Positions 47,504 through 56,253 of a stretch of 64,000 nucleotides of DNA are shown here, one piece after another. A model generated the notes under the pieces. That model ran no database searches. It was not told where the DNA came from and worked only from the letters and a program-made list of their open reading frames with translations. Position numbers and translations under genes: made by a program. The stretch is from an uncultured Flavobacteriaceae bacterium (GTDB taxonomy: Bacteria; Bacteroidota; Bacteroidia; Flavobacteriales; Flavobacteriaceae): positions 62,001-126,000 of the forward strand of contig CANMWN010000003.1 in NCBI GenBank assembly GCA_947501625.1. Reading direction: 5' to 3'. Position 1 is the first letter of the stretch. Every line of letters begins with the position of its first letter.

Positions 47504-48448
47504 CTAAAACATTTTATTCAAGCCGCACGTTTACGCACTTTGCCACTTTCTATTTCTGGAATTATTGTTGGTTCGAGTTTGGCAAAATTTCAAGGGAATT
47601 GTAGTCATTCAATGAGAATTGATGATTGTTTTTTTGGATGTTTTTCAGAAAATAATTTTACAATTTTCTGGCTAGCCATACTAACAACCATTGGTTTGCA
47701 AGTACTTTCCAACTTTGCTAATGATTATGGAGATGGAGTCAAAGGAACAGATAATGAAGATAGGATCGGTCCCGAGCGTGCCTTACAAAGTGGTGCTATT
47801 TCTCCTAAACAAATGCTGAACGCCATAAAAATTACAGGAATAATCACTTTCTGCTTGGCTGTATTGCTTATTTATGTGTCATTTGGTAAAGAAAACTTAG
47901 CGTATTCAATCTTGTTTTTGATTTTAGGAATAGCAAGTATTGCTGCTGCTATCAAATATACGATGGGAAAAAGTGCTTATGGTTATAGCGGTTTTGGTGA
48001 TGTTTTTGTTTTTCTTTTCTTCGGATTGTTGAGTGTGTGCGGAAGTTATTTTCTATATACCAAGCATTTTGATTATTCAATTTTGCTTCCAGCTGCATCC
48101 ATTGGATTATTAAGTGTAGGTGTTTTGAATTTGAATAATATGCGTGATAGAGCATCAGATGAAAAGTCAAATAAAAATACGCTAGTAGTAAAAATGGGAA
48201 GTGAAAACGCCAAAAAATATCATTATTTTTTACTGATTGGTGCTTTTGCTTGTGCAATGTCTTATACAATCATTCGTCCAAAATCTTCTTTTGAATTACT
48301 GTTTTTAATTGCTTTTATTCCAATTTTCAAGCATTTACATACTGTCTACAAGAATAAAAATCCAAAAGACTTAGACCCAGAATTAAAAAAGTTGGCATTG
48401 AGTACTTTTCTGTTTGCTATATTATTCAGTTTAGGACAAATTTTATGA
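47501..48448 (+). CDS. menA: 1,4-dihydroxy-2-naphthoate polyprenyltransferase
   Basis: This membrane UbiA-family enzyme attaches the prenyl chain in menaquinone synthesis. NFANDYGDGVKGTDNEDRIGPERA holds the first Asp-rich Mg2+/prenyl-diphosphate motif, and NNMRDRASDEKSNKNTLVVKMG the second. The N-terminus AARLRTLPLSISGIIVG is typical. An unusual loop occurs at about residues 30-50 (NCSHSMRIDDCFFGCF). It has 315 residues with about eight helices. The start ATG lies at the end of a dispersed repeat fragment. menC and menE lie at 56 and 62 kb in the same window. Confidence 0.95.
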   Translation: MLKHFIQAARLRTLPLSISGIIVGSSLAKFQGNCSHSMRIDDCFFGCFSENNFTIFWLAILTTIGLQVLSNFANDYGDGVKGTDNEDRIGPERALQSGAISPKQMLNAIKITGIITFCLAVLLIYVSFGKENLAYSILFLILGIASIAAAIKYTMGKSAYGYSGFGDVFVFLFFGLLSVCGSYFLYTKHFDYSILLPAASIGLLSVGVLNLNNMRDRASDEKSNKNTLVVKMGSENAKKYHYFLLIGAFACAMSYTIIRPKSSFELLFLIAFIPIFKHLHTVYKNKNPKDLDPELKKLALSTFLFAILFSLGQIL

Positions 48449-48504
48449 TATAAATCATTTGTTTAAATGATGAGAACATATAAATTTGTCAAAAAATTAT
48501 TCTC

Positions 48505-48885
48505 TTGAAAAATCAAATCCTCGGAACATTTTTCTATATGTTATATTTAGTTGCAATGGCGCAACCGATTATGCCTTTAATTGAGTATAATTTAAACAAA
48601 GAGTATATTGTTAGTGCACTTTGTGAAAATAGAGATAAGCCAGAAATGGCTTGTGGTGGTAAATGTTATTTAGAATCAAAAATTGAAGAGAGTCACGAAA
48701 ATTCTCACAATCATTCTATTCCTAAAATAGACCTTTCAAAGTACCCAATCTCTTTGATTGATACTACGAAATCTTCAGAAAAAAAGAATACAAAAATTTA
48801 TAAAAAATCTGAATTTTACGAACTAGTAAAGAAAACAGATTCGTTTATTCCTTCGGTATTTAAGCCTCCAATTAATTTAGTTTAA
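48505..48885 (+). CDS. Small membrane-anchored protein with Cys/His motif, unknown
   Basis: This 126-residue protein starts at a TTG, and no ATG is available. A hydrophobic N-terminal segment (about residues 5-25) is followed by a short segment with three Cys: ALCENRD and MACGGKCYLE. It then has a His-rich run HENSHNHS and a Pro/Lys C-terminus. The CGGKCYL plus His run suggests binding of a soft metal such as copper or iron, as inference. It precedes by 98 bases an outer-membrane protein with Met-rich strands. I cannot name the family. Confidence 0.6.
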   Translation: MKNQILGTFFYMLYLVAMAQPIMPLIEYNLNKEYIVSALCENRDKPEMACGGKCYLESKIEESHENSHNHSIPKIDLSKYPISLIDTTKSSEKKNTKIYKKSEFYELVKKTDSFIPSVFKPPINLV

Positions 48886-48983
48886 TTTTTCGTTGTTCCG
48901 TTTTTGGAACTAAAATTAAAATAGTCTATCAAATTGATAATCAATTTAATAGACTAATACGTAATACAATTAAACTAAAAAAA

Positions 48984-50015
48984 ATGAAAAAATATTTAAT
49001 AGTTGTGATGGCATTTTTATGCCTAACAATCAATGCGCAAGAAGAAGATAATAATTGGTCTGGGAATAGACCAGACGGACATGCTCCAATAAGTGTCATG
49101 GGAGATCACACTCATGGAAAAGGAGAATGGATGTTCTCTTATAGATTCATGCAAATGAATATGGAGGAATTAATTGACGGTAAGAATGATATTTCCAATG
49201 ATGATGCTCACGATAGTGGATATATGGTAACTCCAAAAGAAATGCCAATGAGTATGCATATGTTCGGAGTTATGTATGCTCCAAGTGATAAACTGACCTT
49301 AATGTTGATGGCAAATGTTATTGAAAATGATATGGATCTTCAAATGAAAAATATGGGAACTGGAATGATTATGCCATTTTCTACTGCTTCTAGTGGATTT
49401 GGAGATTTAAAAATTGCAGGTTTGTACAAGTTGTTCAATAAAAACAGTCAAGCAATGCACGCTGAACTAGGTTTGTCAATTCCTACAGGAAGCATAGAAG
49501 AGAAAGATGAAACACCAATGTCAATGGGAAATGAAGTAATCTTACCTTATCCTATGCAAATTGGCTCTGGAACTTTTGATACAACTTTAGGTTTGACATA
49601 TTTAGGTCAAAATGAAACTTTTTCTTGGGGTAATCAATTGAAAGGTGAATTACGATTTGGTAAAAATGATAATGATTATCGTTTGGGAAATAAGTATAGA
49701 TTAAATAATTGGCTTGCTATTAAAGCAAATGAATGGTTAAGTTTTTCAGCCAGAGTTGAGGGATTAGTTGTGAGTAAGATTGAGGGAGCGAATCCTGAAT
49801 TAAATCCAATGATGGTTACTACTGCCGAAACTAATAATTCTGGAGGGACCTATATAAGTTCAGGTTTAGGATTCAATACTTATGTTCCTGGCGGAAAATT
49901 GAAAAATTTACGTGTAGGTTTTGAATACGGATTTCCAATTTATCAAAAAGTTAATGGAATTCAGTTGAAACAAAAAGAAACTATGACACTTGGATTGCAA
50001 TATTCATTTAAATAA
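48984..50015 (+). CDS. Met/His-rich outer-membrane beta-barrel protein (transporter-like)
   Basis: A signal peptide ends at NAQ (about residue 19). The mature part resembles the PF13557-type barrel of outer-membrane transporter-like proteins, with even strand pattern and a C-terminal ...LGLQYSFK ending in an aromatic residue. The first 130 residues are very rich in Met and His (VMGDHTHGKGEWMFSYRFMQM, PMSMHMFGVMYA). Such composition is often found in copper-linked proteins. It is coded after the Cys/His small protein and ends at a hairpin, so a two-gene metal unit is inferred. Confidence 0.75.
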   Translation: MKKYLIVVMAFLCLTINAQEEDNNWSGNRPDGHAPISVMGDHTHGKGEWMFSYRFMQMNMEELIDGKNDISNDDAHDSGYMVTPKEMPMSMHMFGVMYAPSDKLTLMLMANVIENDMDLQMKNMGTGMIMPFSTASSGFGDLKIAGLYKLFNKNSQAMHAELGLSIPTGSIEEKDETPMSMGNEVILPYPMQIGSGTFDTTLGLTYLGQNETFSWGNQLKGELRFGKNDNDYRLGNKYRLNNWLAIKANEWLSFSARVEGLVVSKIEGANPELNPMMVTTAETNNSGGTYISSGLGFNTYVPGGKLKNLRVGFEYGFPIYQKVNGIQLKQKETMTLGLQYSFK

Positions 50016-50034
50016 TAGTTACTTTTTTAATGTT

Positions 50035-50069
50035 AAAATCGCAGATGAGTCTATTTCTTCTGCGATTTT
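50035..50069 (+). terminator. Rho-independent terminator
   Basis: An 11-bp stem (50035-50045 with 50059-50069, core TCGCAGA) has a 13-base loop and is followed by a run of T. It lies after the Met/His-rich barrel gene. Confidence 0.8.
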
Positions 50070-50102
50070 TTTTTGTAAATTGCCTCAAACCAAACTTATC
50101 AA

Positions 50103-50780
50103 ATGAAAATTACTTTTTTAGGTCACGCAACTTTACAAATTGAAGTATCAGGAAAAACAGTTATAGTTGATCCATTTATTAGCGGAAATGAATTAGCCAA
50201 AGATATTGATGTATACTCTTTAAAAGCAGATTATATCTTAATTACACATGCACATCAAGATCATATTTTAGATGTTGAAACTATAGCAAAAAATACAAGA
50301 GCTAAATTAGTTTCAAATTATGAAATTGTGATGCACTATGGAGCCAAAGACATTGAAGGGCATCCAATGAATCATGGAGGAAGTTGGGATTTTGATTTTG
50401 GTAAAGTCACCTACACAAATGCTATTCATACATCTTCATTTCCTGATGGATCTTATGGCGGTAATCCAGGCGGATTTATTATTGAGTCCAATGAAGGAAA
50501 CATTTATATCGCTGGCGATACAGCACTCACAATGGACATGAAATTAATTCCAATGCAGTGTAAAATTGACCTTGCAATATTACCAATAGGTGATAATTTT
50601 ACTATGGGAGTTGATGATGCAGTTATTGCTGCTGATTTTATTGAGTGTAACCGAATTTTAGGGTATCACTTTGACACGTTTGGTTATATAAAGATTGACC
50701 ATGAAGAAGCAAAAGAAAAGTTTAAAAATGCTGGAAAAGAGTTGAATTTATTAGAAATAGGAGGAAGTTTAACCATTTAA
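50103..50780 (+). CDS. UPF0173-type metal-dependent hydrolase (metallo-beta-lactamase fold)
   Basis: The metallo-beta-lactamase signature THAHQDHILD sits near residue 53, and later His/Asp ligands are in HTSSFPDGSYGG and GDTALTMDM. These match the YtkL/UlaG-like UPF0173 family of 225-230 residues. It is a soluble hydrolase, and the substrate is not known. It is followed by the SRPBCC gene after nine bases, so the three genes 50.1-51.7 kb form one unit. Confidence 0.9.
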   Translation: MKITFLGHATLQIEVSGKTVIVDPFISGNELAKDIDVYSLKADYILITHAHQDHILDVETIAKNTRAKLVSNYEIVMHYGAKDIEGHPMNHGGSWDFDFGKVTYTNAIHTSSFPDGSYGGNPGGFIIESNEGNIYIAGDTALTMDMKLIPMQCKIDLAILPIGDNFTMGVDDAVIAADFIECNRILGYHFDTFGYIKIDHEEAKEKFKNAGKELNLLEIGGSLTI

Positions 50781-50789
50781 AAATTTATT

Positions 50790-51317
50790 ATGAACACATT
50801 TTTATACATTTTATTAGGACTTATATTATTGATTGTAGTTTTAATGCTTATAGCACCAAAAAAATATGAAGTAAGTAGAAGTATAGTGGTAAATAAACCA
50901 TTGGCTGAAGTATATAACTATTTAAAGTATATCAAGAATCAAGACTCATGGAGCCCATGGCATGAAAGAGATCCAAATATGAAAAAAGAATATACAGGAA
51001 CTGATGGTGAAATTGGTTTTGTTTCAGCTTGGGAAAGTGATCATAAACATGTTGGTTCTGGAGAACAAGAAATTACTGGGCTTAAAGAGAATGAGGAAAT
51101 TGCAAGCCAATTGCGTTTTTTAAAGCCGTTTAAGTCAGTTTCTGATGCTTATTTGAGAGTATCTGAAGAAAATGATGGGACTAAAGTTACTTGGGGTTTT
51201 TATGGAGACCATAAAATGCCAATGAACATTATGATGCTATTTATGAATATGGATAAAGCAGTTGGTAAAGATTTTGAACAAGGATTAGATAAGTTAAAAA
51301 GAGTTTTAGAAAAATAG
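50790..51317 (+). CDS. SRPBCC family protein with N-terminal membrane helix
   Basis: An N-terminal helix (LYILLGLILLIVVLMLIAP) is followed by a START/polyketide-cyclase-like fold: YEVSRSIVVNKPLAEVYNYL, and KVTWGFYGDHK. The fold binds hydrophobic ligands in a cavity. It lies between a UPF0173 hydrolase and a VOC protein with spacers of nine and five bases. The ligand is unknown. Confidence 0.85.
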   Translation: MNTFLYILLGLILLIVVLMLIAPKKYEVSRSIVVNKPLAEVYNYLKYIKNQDSWSPWHERDPNMKKEYTGTDGEIGFVSAWESDHKHVGSGEQEITGLKENEEIASQLRFLKPFKSVSDAYLRVSEENDGTKVTWGFYGDHKMPMNIMMLFMNMDKAVGKDFEQGLDKLKRVLEK

Positions 51318-51322
51318 AAATT

Positions 51323-51700
51323 ATGAAAGAAAATGCAGTTGGATGGTTTGAAATCCCAGTTTCAAATATGGATAGAGCCATCAAATTTTATGAAACAGTT
51401 TTTAATGTCAAACTAAATGCTCAACCAATGGGACCGTTGTTGATGGCTTGGTTTGAACATCATAAAGATGGTTATGGTGCTGGCGGAGCACTAGTATATC
51501 ATGAAGAATTTTACAAGCCTTCAATGGATGGTGCTTTAGTATATTTTAATTGTGAAGATTTGTCTAATGAATTATCGCGAATTGAAAAAGAAGGCGGAAA
51601 AATAATACAAGAAAAAACGTTGATTGCCGAAGATGTAGGCTATATGGCAATATTTATAGATACCGAAGGAAACAGAGTAGCATTGCATTCAAGAAAATAG
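51323..51700 (+). CDS. VOC family (glyoxalase/dioxygenase-like) protein
   Basis: A single VOC module is present with GWFEIPVSNMDRAIKFYETVF at the start and a C-terminal DTEGNRVALHS metal-site strand. 125 residues is typical for the group. Its stop lies two bases before the stop of the sterol desaturase-like gene on the other strand. Reaction and substrate cannot be inferred. Confidence 0.9.
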   Translation: MKENAVGWFEIPVSNMDRAIKFYETVFNVKLNAQPMGPLLMAWFEHHKDGYGAGGALVYHEEFYKPSMDGALVYFNCEDLSNELSRIEKEGGKIIQEKTLIAEDVGYMAIFIDTEGNRVALHSRK

Positions 51701-51702
51701 AA

Positions 51703-52608
51703 TTATTTTTTATTTTTTTCTTTCCATTCTCGCAGCATATCTTCTGATAGAATTCCTGAACCATCGTGCTTCCATCCTGGAGGTTTAATCAAGTATTTTA
51801 ATCGGTTGATAAATGAAGTGTTTGAAGTAAATACATCTTTTAGCATAGCAATCCATTCATTAAAAGCAATTTTAAGAAGATTAAAGGTTTTTATATTGGT
51901 TGTTAAGCCATAGACTACTTTTTCTTCTTTTAATTCTGGTTGAAAAGTGCCAAACATTCTATCCCAAATAATTAATATACCTGCATAATTTTTATCAAGA
52001 TATAAAGGATTGTTTCCATGATGTACTCTATGATGTGAAGGTGTATTAAAAATAGTCTCAAACCATTTTGGCATTTTATCAATTAGTTCGGTATGAATCC
52101 AATATTGATAAATTAAACTTATGGACATTTGTGTTAAAATCATTACTGGATGAAATCCAATAAATGCTAACCATATCCAAAAAATAAAACCATAAAACCC
52201 TCCAGTCCAAGTTTGTCTTAAAGCAGTGCTCAAATTATATTCTTCTGATGAATGATGTACCACATGTGATGCCCAAAAAAGTCGACTTCGGTGGCCAAAT
52301 CTATGATTCCAATAGTAAGCAAAATCTTCTAAGAAAAAAATCAATAACCAAGACCACCAAACAAAAGGAATTGAAGTTAGTCTATAATGTTGCCAAACAT
52401 ATGTAAATACAAAAATCACTATTGCTTTGGTTATTAATTTCCCTACAATTACATTTCCTATAAGTCCCATAAGAATTGACGTTATTGCATCTTTGGTCGA
52501 ATATGAATTAGGTGTGCGTTTTGCAATAACCAATCCTTCAATAATCACAGTAATTGCAAAAAAAGGGATAGCGTATATAATTAAATTTGGGATGTTTGGG
52601 ATTTCCAT
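51703..52608 (-). CDS. Sterol desaturase/fatty acid hydroxylase superfamily protein
   Basis: This membrane di-iron enzyme shows the His clusters HRFGH, HVVHHSSE and HHRVHHG, which match HxxxH, HxxHH and HxxHH motifs of the superfamily. About four to five membrane helices surround them over 301 residues. Members hydroxylate or desaturate lipids. The substrate, for example a carotenoid or fatty acid, cannot be told. A single gene. A short intergenic region separates it from the threonine dehydrogenase gene. Confidence 0.92.
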   Translation of the reverse strand: MEIPNIPNLIIYAIPFFAITVIIEGLVIAKRTPNSYSTKDAITSILMGLIGNVIVGKLITKAIVIFVFTYVWQHYRLTSIPFVWWSWLLIFFLEDFAYYWNHRFGHRSRLFWASHVVHHSSEEYNLSTALRQTWTGGFYGFIFWIWLAFIGFHPVMILTQMSISLIYQYWIHTELIDKMPKWFETIFNTPSHHRVHHGNNPLYLDKNYAGILIIWDRMFGTFQPELKEEKVVYGLTTNIKTFNLLKIAFNEWIAMLKDVFTSNTSFINRLKYLIKPPGWKHDGSGILSEDMLREWKEKNKK

Positions 52609-52680
52609 TAATTTAGTTTTTTGCTAATTTAATTTAAAAAATTGAGAATATAAATTTAACAATAAAAACCAAAGTATTAT

Positions 52681-52711
52681 TTCGTAATCAACAATCAATA
52701 TTCTAAATTTG
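52681..52711 (+). promoter_or_regulatory. Candidate promoter of the threonine dehydrogenase gene
   Basis: TAAATTTG at 52704-52711 is an exact TAnnTTTG match. TTCG at 52681-52684 lies 19 bases upstream and is one base off the TTTG -33 consensus. The start codon follows after 37 bases. Confidence 0.5.
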
Positions 52712-52748
52712 TAGATATAATAACCTATTATTCTAATCATAGAAAATA

Positions 52749-53711
52749 ATGAGTGATACCAAAATCTTAGTAATTGGAGCCAATGGCCAATTGGGTTCAG
52801 TATTGGTTAAAGAACTTCAAAGAAAATACGGTTTAGAAAATATAATTGCTTCAGATATTCGAAGTAATGAAAGTTTTAATGGACTTTTTGAGAAATTAGA
52901 TGCTACAAACTTTGATGCTATGCAAGAGTTGATAGTTAAGCATTCAATCACTCAAATTTATCATTTAGCAGCAATTTTATCGGCCAAAGGAGAGCAAGAT
53001 CCTTTATGGACTTGGGATTTAAATATGAAAATGATGTTAAATGTATTCGAAGTTGCGAGATTGACAAAAATTGAGAAAGTATTTTTTCCAAGCTCAATTG
53101 CAGTTTATGGTGATGCGATAGATAGAAATAATACATCTCAAAATTCATTTTTGAATCCAGCGACAGTTTATGGAATGAGCAAGGCAGCAGGAGAGAATTG
53201 GGCACAGTATTATTTTGATAAATACGGTTTAGATGTTCGTTCGCTTAGATATCCAGGAGTCATAGGACATCAATCAATGCCTGGAGGAGGAACAACCGAT
53301 TATGCAGTTGACATTTACCATGCGGCTGTTAAAGGAAAAAATTATGAATGTTTTTTAGATCATGATACTGAATTACCAATGATTTTTATGGAAGATGCTA
53401 TAAGAGCAACAATAGAACTCATGGAAGCACCAAAAGAAAATATCAAAACTCGAACATCGTATAATATTGCTGGAATGAATTTTACACCTGCCGAAATTTC
53501 AAGTTCTATTCAAGAATACTACCCAAACTTTAATGTTAATTATAAACCAGATTACAGACAAAAAATTGCTGATAAATGGCCAAAAAGTATAAATGATGAT
53601 GAGGCAAAAGATGATTGGAATTGGAAACCAACCTATGATTTAAAGTCAATGACCAAGGTTATGATTGAGAAATTAAAACTGAAATTTCAAGCCTCAAGTG
53701 CTGAAATTTAG
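52749..53711 (+). CDS. L-threonine 3-dehydrogenase, epimerase (extended SDR) type
   Basis: The extended SDR fold starts ILVIGANGQLGSVLVKEL, with catalytic YGMSK (YxxxK) in TVYGMSKAAGENW. MPGGGTTDYAVDIYHAA and PMIFMEDAIRATIELM match the short-chain L-threonine dehydrogenases of Bacteroidota. It oxidises threonine to 2-amino-3-ketobutyrate, the substrate of the Kbl enzyme coded 530 bases downstream. 320 residues. Other epimerase-family substrates are possible, but the neighbour strongly supports threonine. Confidence 0.9.
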   Translation: MSDTKILVIGANGQLGSVLVKELQRKYGLENIIASDIRSNESFNGLFEKLDATNFDAMQELIVKHSITQIYHLAAILSAKGEQDPLWTWDLNMKMMLNVFEVARLTKIEKVFFPSSIAVYGDAIDRNNTSQNSFLNPATVYGMSKAAGENWAQYYFDKYGLDVRSLRYPGVIGHQSMPGGGTTDYAVDIYHAAVKGKNYECFLDHDTELPMIFMEDAIRATIELMEAPKENIKTRTSYNIAGMNFTPAEISSSIQEYYPNFNVNYKPDYRQKIADKWPKSINDDEAKDDWNWKPTYDLKSMTKVMIEKLKLKFQASSAEI

Positions 53712-53776
53712 AAAGTTATAATAAAAAATGGTATATTTGATACAAGTATAACATTAATTAATTAAACTTATTTATC

Positions 53777-54166
53777 ATGAAAACTTCAAATTTTATTGCT
53801 GGCTCTGTTGTTGGTGGAATTGTTTACTTTTTGTTAGGATGGTTATTCTACGGAATTTTATTTACGGATTTGTACCCTCAAGGAGGAAGTATGCTTTTTA
53901 TCTTTTTAGGATGTCTTTCTTTTGCAGCTTTATTAGCCTATGTATTTACTAAATGGGCACATATTAGCACGATGATGTCAGGAGCAAAAGGTGGTGCTGC
54001 AATTGGTTTATTCTATGCTTTGGCAATGAACTTCTTTATGTATGCATCTCAAGAGCCAAATTATCAAAATATTGCTATTGATGTTGTAATCACCATTGTT
54101 TCAGGTGCAATTACTGGTGCTGCTATTGGAATGGTTATTGGAATGATGAATAAAAAGGAAAAATAA
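53777..54166 (+). CDS. Small integral membrane protein, four helices, unknown
   Basis: The 129-residue protein consists of four hydrophobic helices with Gly-rich turns (FIAGSVVGGIVYFLLGWLFYG, GAITGAAIGMVIGMM). No functional residues stand out. It is similar in outline to DUF1761-like proteins, though I cannot assign it firmly. It lies between the threonine dehydrogenase and kbl genes, and a terminator follows it. Confidence 0.7.
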   Translation: MKTSNFIAGSVVGGIVYFLLGWLFYGILFTDLYPQGGSMLFIFLGCLSFAALLAYVFTKWAHISTMMSGAKGGAAIGLFYALAMNFFMYASQEPNYQNIAIDVVITIVSGAITGAAIGMVIGMMNKKEK

Positions 54167-54190
54167 AATTAGAAACAAAAACTAAATATT

Positions 54191-54219
54191 AAAGCCTACA
54201 GAAATTTCATGTAGGCTTT
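54191..54219 (+). terminator. Terminator between the small membrane protein gene and kbl
   Basis: A 10-bp stem (54191-54200 with 54210-54219, core GCCTACA) has a 9-base loop and a following T run. It lies 24 bases before the kbl start, thus inside the threonine-degradation gene pair. Confidence 0.75.
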
Positions 54220-54242
54220 TTATATGATTAATTATAAATAAA

Positions 54243-55436
54243 ATGTACGGAAAAATTAAAGAACAGTTACAACAAGAGTTACAAGAAATAGAAAATGCTG
54301 GACTCTATAAGAAGGAAAGAATCATTACAACATCTCAAGATGCAGTTATAAAAGTTTCTACTGGCGAAGAAGTAATAAATTTTTGTGCCAATAACTATTT
54401 GGGATTGTCTAACAATAAAGAGGTAATACAAGCGGCAAAAGATACCTTGGACACATATGGTTTTGGAATGTCTTCGGTACGTTTTATTTGTGGAACTCAA
54501 GATATTCACAAGCAATTGGAAGAGAAAATTGCAGATTTCTTTCATTGCGAAGACACCATTTTATATGCCGCTGCTTTTGATGCAAATGGTGGTGTTTTTG
54601 AACCATTATTGACCAAAGAAGACGCTATAATTTCTGATTCTTTAAATCACGCTTCCATTATTGATGGAGTGCGCTTGTGTAAGGCAGCAAGATACCGTTA
54701 TGCCAATAATGATATGGCAGATTTAGAAGCACAATTGATTGAAGCAAACAAGCAAAATCATCGTTTTAAAATTATTGTGACTGACGGAGTTTTTTCTATG
54801 GATGGAATTGTTGCGCAGTTAGATAAAATTTGTGATTTGGCTGATAAATATGATGCGTTGGTGATGGTCGATGAATGTCATGCTGCAGGATTTATTGGAA
54901 AAACTGGACGAGGAACTATTGAATTGAAAGAAGTGTTAGGTCGTGTTGATATTGTAACAGGTACTTTAGGTAAGGCACTTGGTGGCGCTATGGGAGGTTA
55001 TACAACTGGTAGAAAAGAAATTATTGATATGCTTCGCCAACGTTCGAGACCATATTTATTTTCCAATTCTTTGGCTCCAGCTATTGTTGGTGCTTCGTTG
55101 AAAGTGTTTGATATGATTTCTACCGATACTTCATTGAGAGATAAACTGGAAGAAAACACGAACTATTTTAGAAGTGGAATGGAAGCAGCAGGTTTTGATT
55201 TGGTTGGTGCAGATGCTGCGATTGTTCCTGTAATGTTATATGACGCCAAGTTATCTCAAGATATGGCAAATGCACTATTGGAAGAAGGTATTTATGTAAT
55301 TGGCTTCTTCTTTCCTGTAGTACCAAGAGAAAAAGCACGCATTAGAGTGCAACTTTCTGCTGCTCATACTAAAGAACATTTGGACAAGGCAATAGCTGCT
55401 TTTGTAAAAGTTGGTAAGAAAATGGGAGTGATATAG
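54243..55436 (+). CDS. kbl: Glycine C-acetyltransferase (2-amino-3-ketobutyrate CoA ligase)
   Basis: This PLP-dependent alpha-oxoamine synthase cleaves 2-amino-3-ketobutyrate with CoA to glycine and acetyl-CoA. The PLP-Lys lies in [30 protein letters not shown] near the start and [18 protein letters not shown] are typical for Kbl. 397 residues. It acts directly after the threonine dehydrogenase of this cluster. A terminator lies just upstream, so transcription may need its own promoter, but none is clearly visible. Confidence 0.96.
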   Translation: MYGKIKEQLQQELQEIENAGLYKKERIITTSQDAVIKVSTGEEVINFCANNYLGLSNNKEVIQAAKDTLDTYGFGMSSVRFICGTQDIHKQLEEKIADFFHCEDTILYAAAFDANGGVFEPLLTKEDAIISDSLNHASIIDGVRLCKAARYRYANNDMADLEAQLIEANKQNHRFKIIVTDGVFSMDGIVAQLDKICDLADKYDALVMVDECHAAGFIGKTGRGTIELKEVLGRVDIVTGTLGKALGGAMGGYTTGRKEIIDMLRQRSRPYLFSNSLAPAIVGASLKVFDMISTDTSLRDKLEENTNYFRSGMEAAGFDLVGADAAIVPVMLYDAKLSQDMANALLEEGIYVIGFFFPVVPREKARIRVQLSAAHTKEHLDKAIAAFVKVGKKMGVI

Positions 55437-55456
55437 ATAAATTTAAAAAAATATTC

Positions 55457-56176
55457 ATGAATACAATTTTATCAATTATAGGTTCAATTGCTTCAATAGG
55501 AAGTATTCCTCTAGCAATTTATCTTTACTTGAGAAGTAGAGAAGTAAATGCTGAAAAAGCACGTCGAGAAATTATTAAAATTTTATCCTATCAATTAGGA
55601 GAGGAAAGAAAAATTGACACATTCGAAATTAGTGCTGTAATAAATGCTAAAACAAGAGAATTTAAAGTAAATAATAATATAATTACTTCAAAACAAATAA
55701 TTGAAGAATTGATTTCTGATTCTATTGCTAGCCCTTTACTTGATAAAACAAGAAAAGATGAAATTATTAATAACCTCCAGAAGATTTATATTAATAAAAA
55801 AATTGAAACAATGGTTTCGAGTATAGATTACTCAAATGAAATAGAAATTGATGAAAGTTTAGAGCAAATAAAGGCTGTTATTATTGAAACAAATTCTAAT
55901 AAAATAGATACTCATGTAAAGGATATTTATGCTTACACAAATAGATCAATTAGATTTGCTATTCTTGCAACAGGTCTAACAATAATTACTTTATTTTTTA
56001 TATTCTTTGGAAAAAGTTGGATTGAAAATCTATTTGAGAGTACTCTTACTAAAGAAATGATTATTTTAGTTAATGTGCTTTTAGGTGGTGTTATAAGCTT
56101 ATTTGCAGGGTTTTTTACTGGTAGGTTAAAAGTCAGGCTAGAAAAAATAAAAGAAAAAACCATCAATGTTAAGTAA
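55457..56176 (+). CDS. Unknown membrane protein with N-terminal and paired C-terminal helices
   Basis: One helix near the N-terminus (IIGSIASIGSIPLAIYLYL), a cytoplasmic middle part of about 140 residues with charged helices, then two helices (residues ~170-225) and a basic tail. I recognise no family. The layout of soluble middle plus two C-terminal helices is shared by several small membrane effectors, but no partner gene is present. It starts 20 bases after kbl and is followed by menC. Confidence 0.65.
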   Translation: MNTILSIIGSIASIGSIPLAIYLYLRSREVNAEKARREIIKILSYQLGEERKIDTFEISAVINAKTREFKVNNNIITSKQIIEELISDSIASPLLDKTRKDEIINNLQKIYINKKIETMVSSIDYSNEIEIDESLEQIKAVIIETNSNKIDTHVKDIYAYTNRSIRFAILATGLTIITLFFIFFGKSWIENLFESTLTKEMIILVNVLLGGVISLFAGFFTGRLKVRLEKIKEKTINVK

Positions 56177-56253
56177 GATATTTATAATCTCTCAATGCAA
56201 TTTTAATTTACATTAGATAATACTAAACATTATATCTATCGTAGTATAACTCT

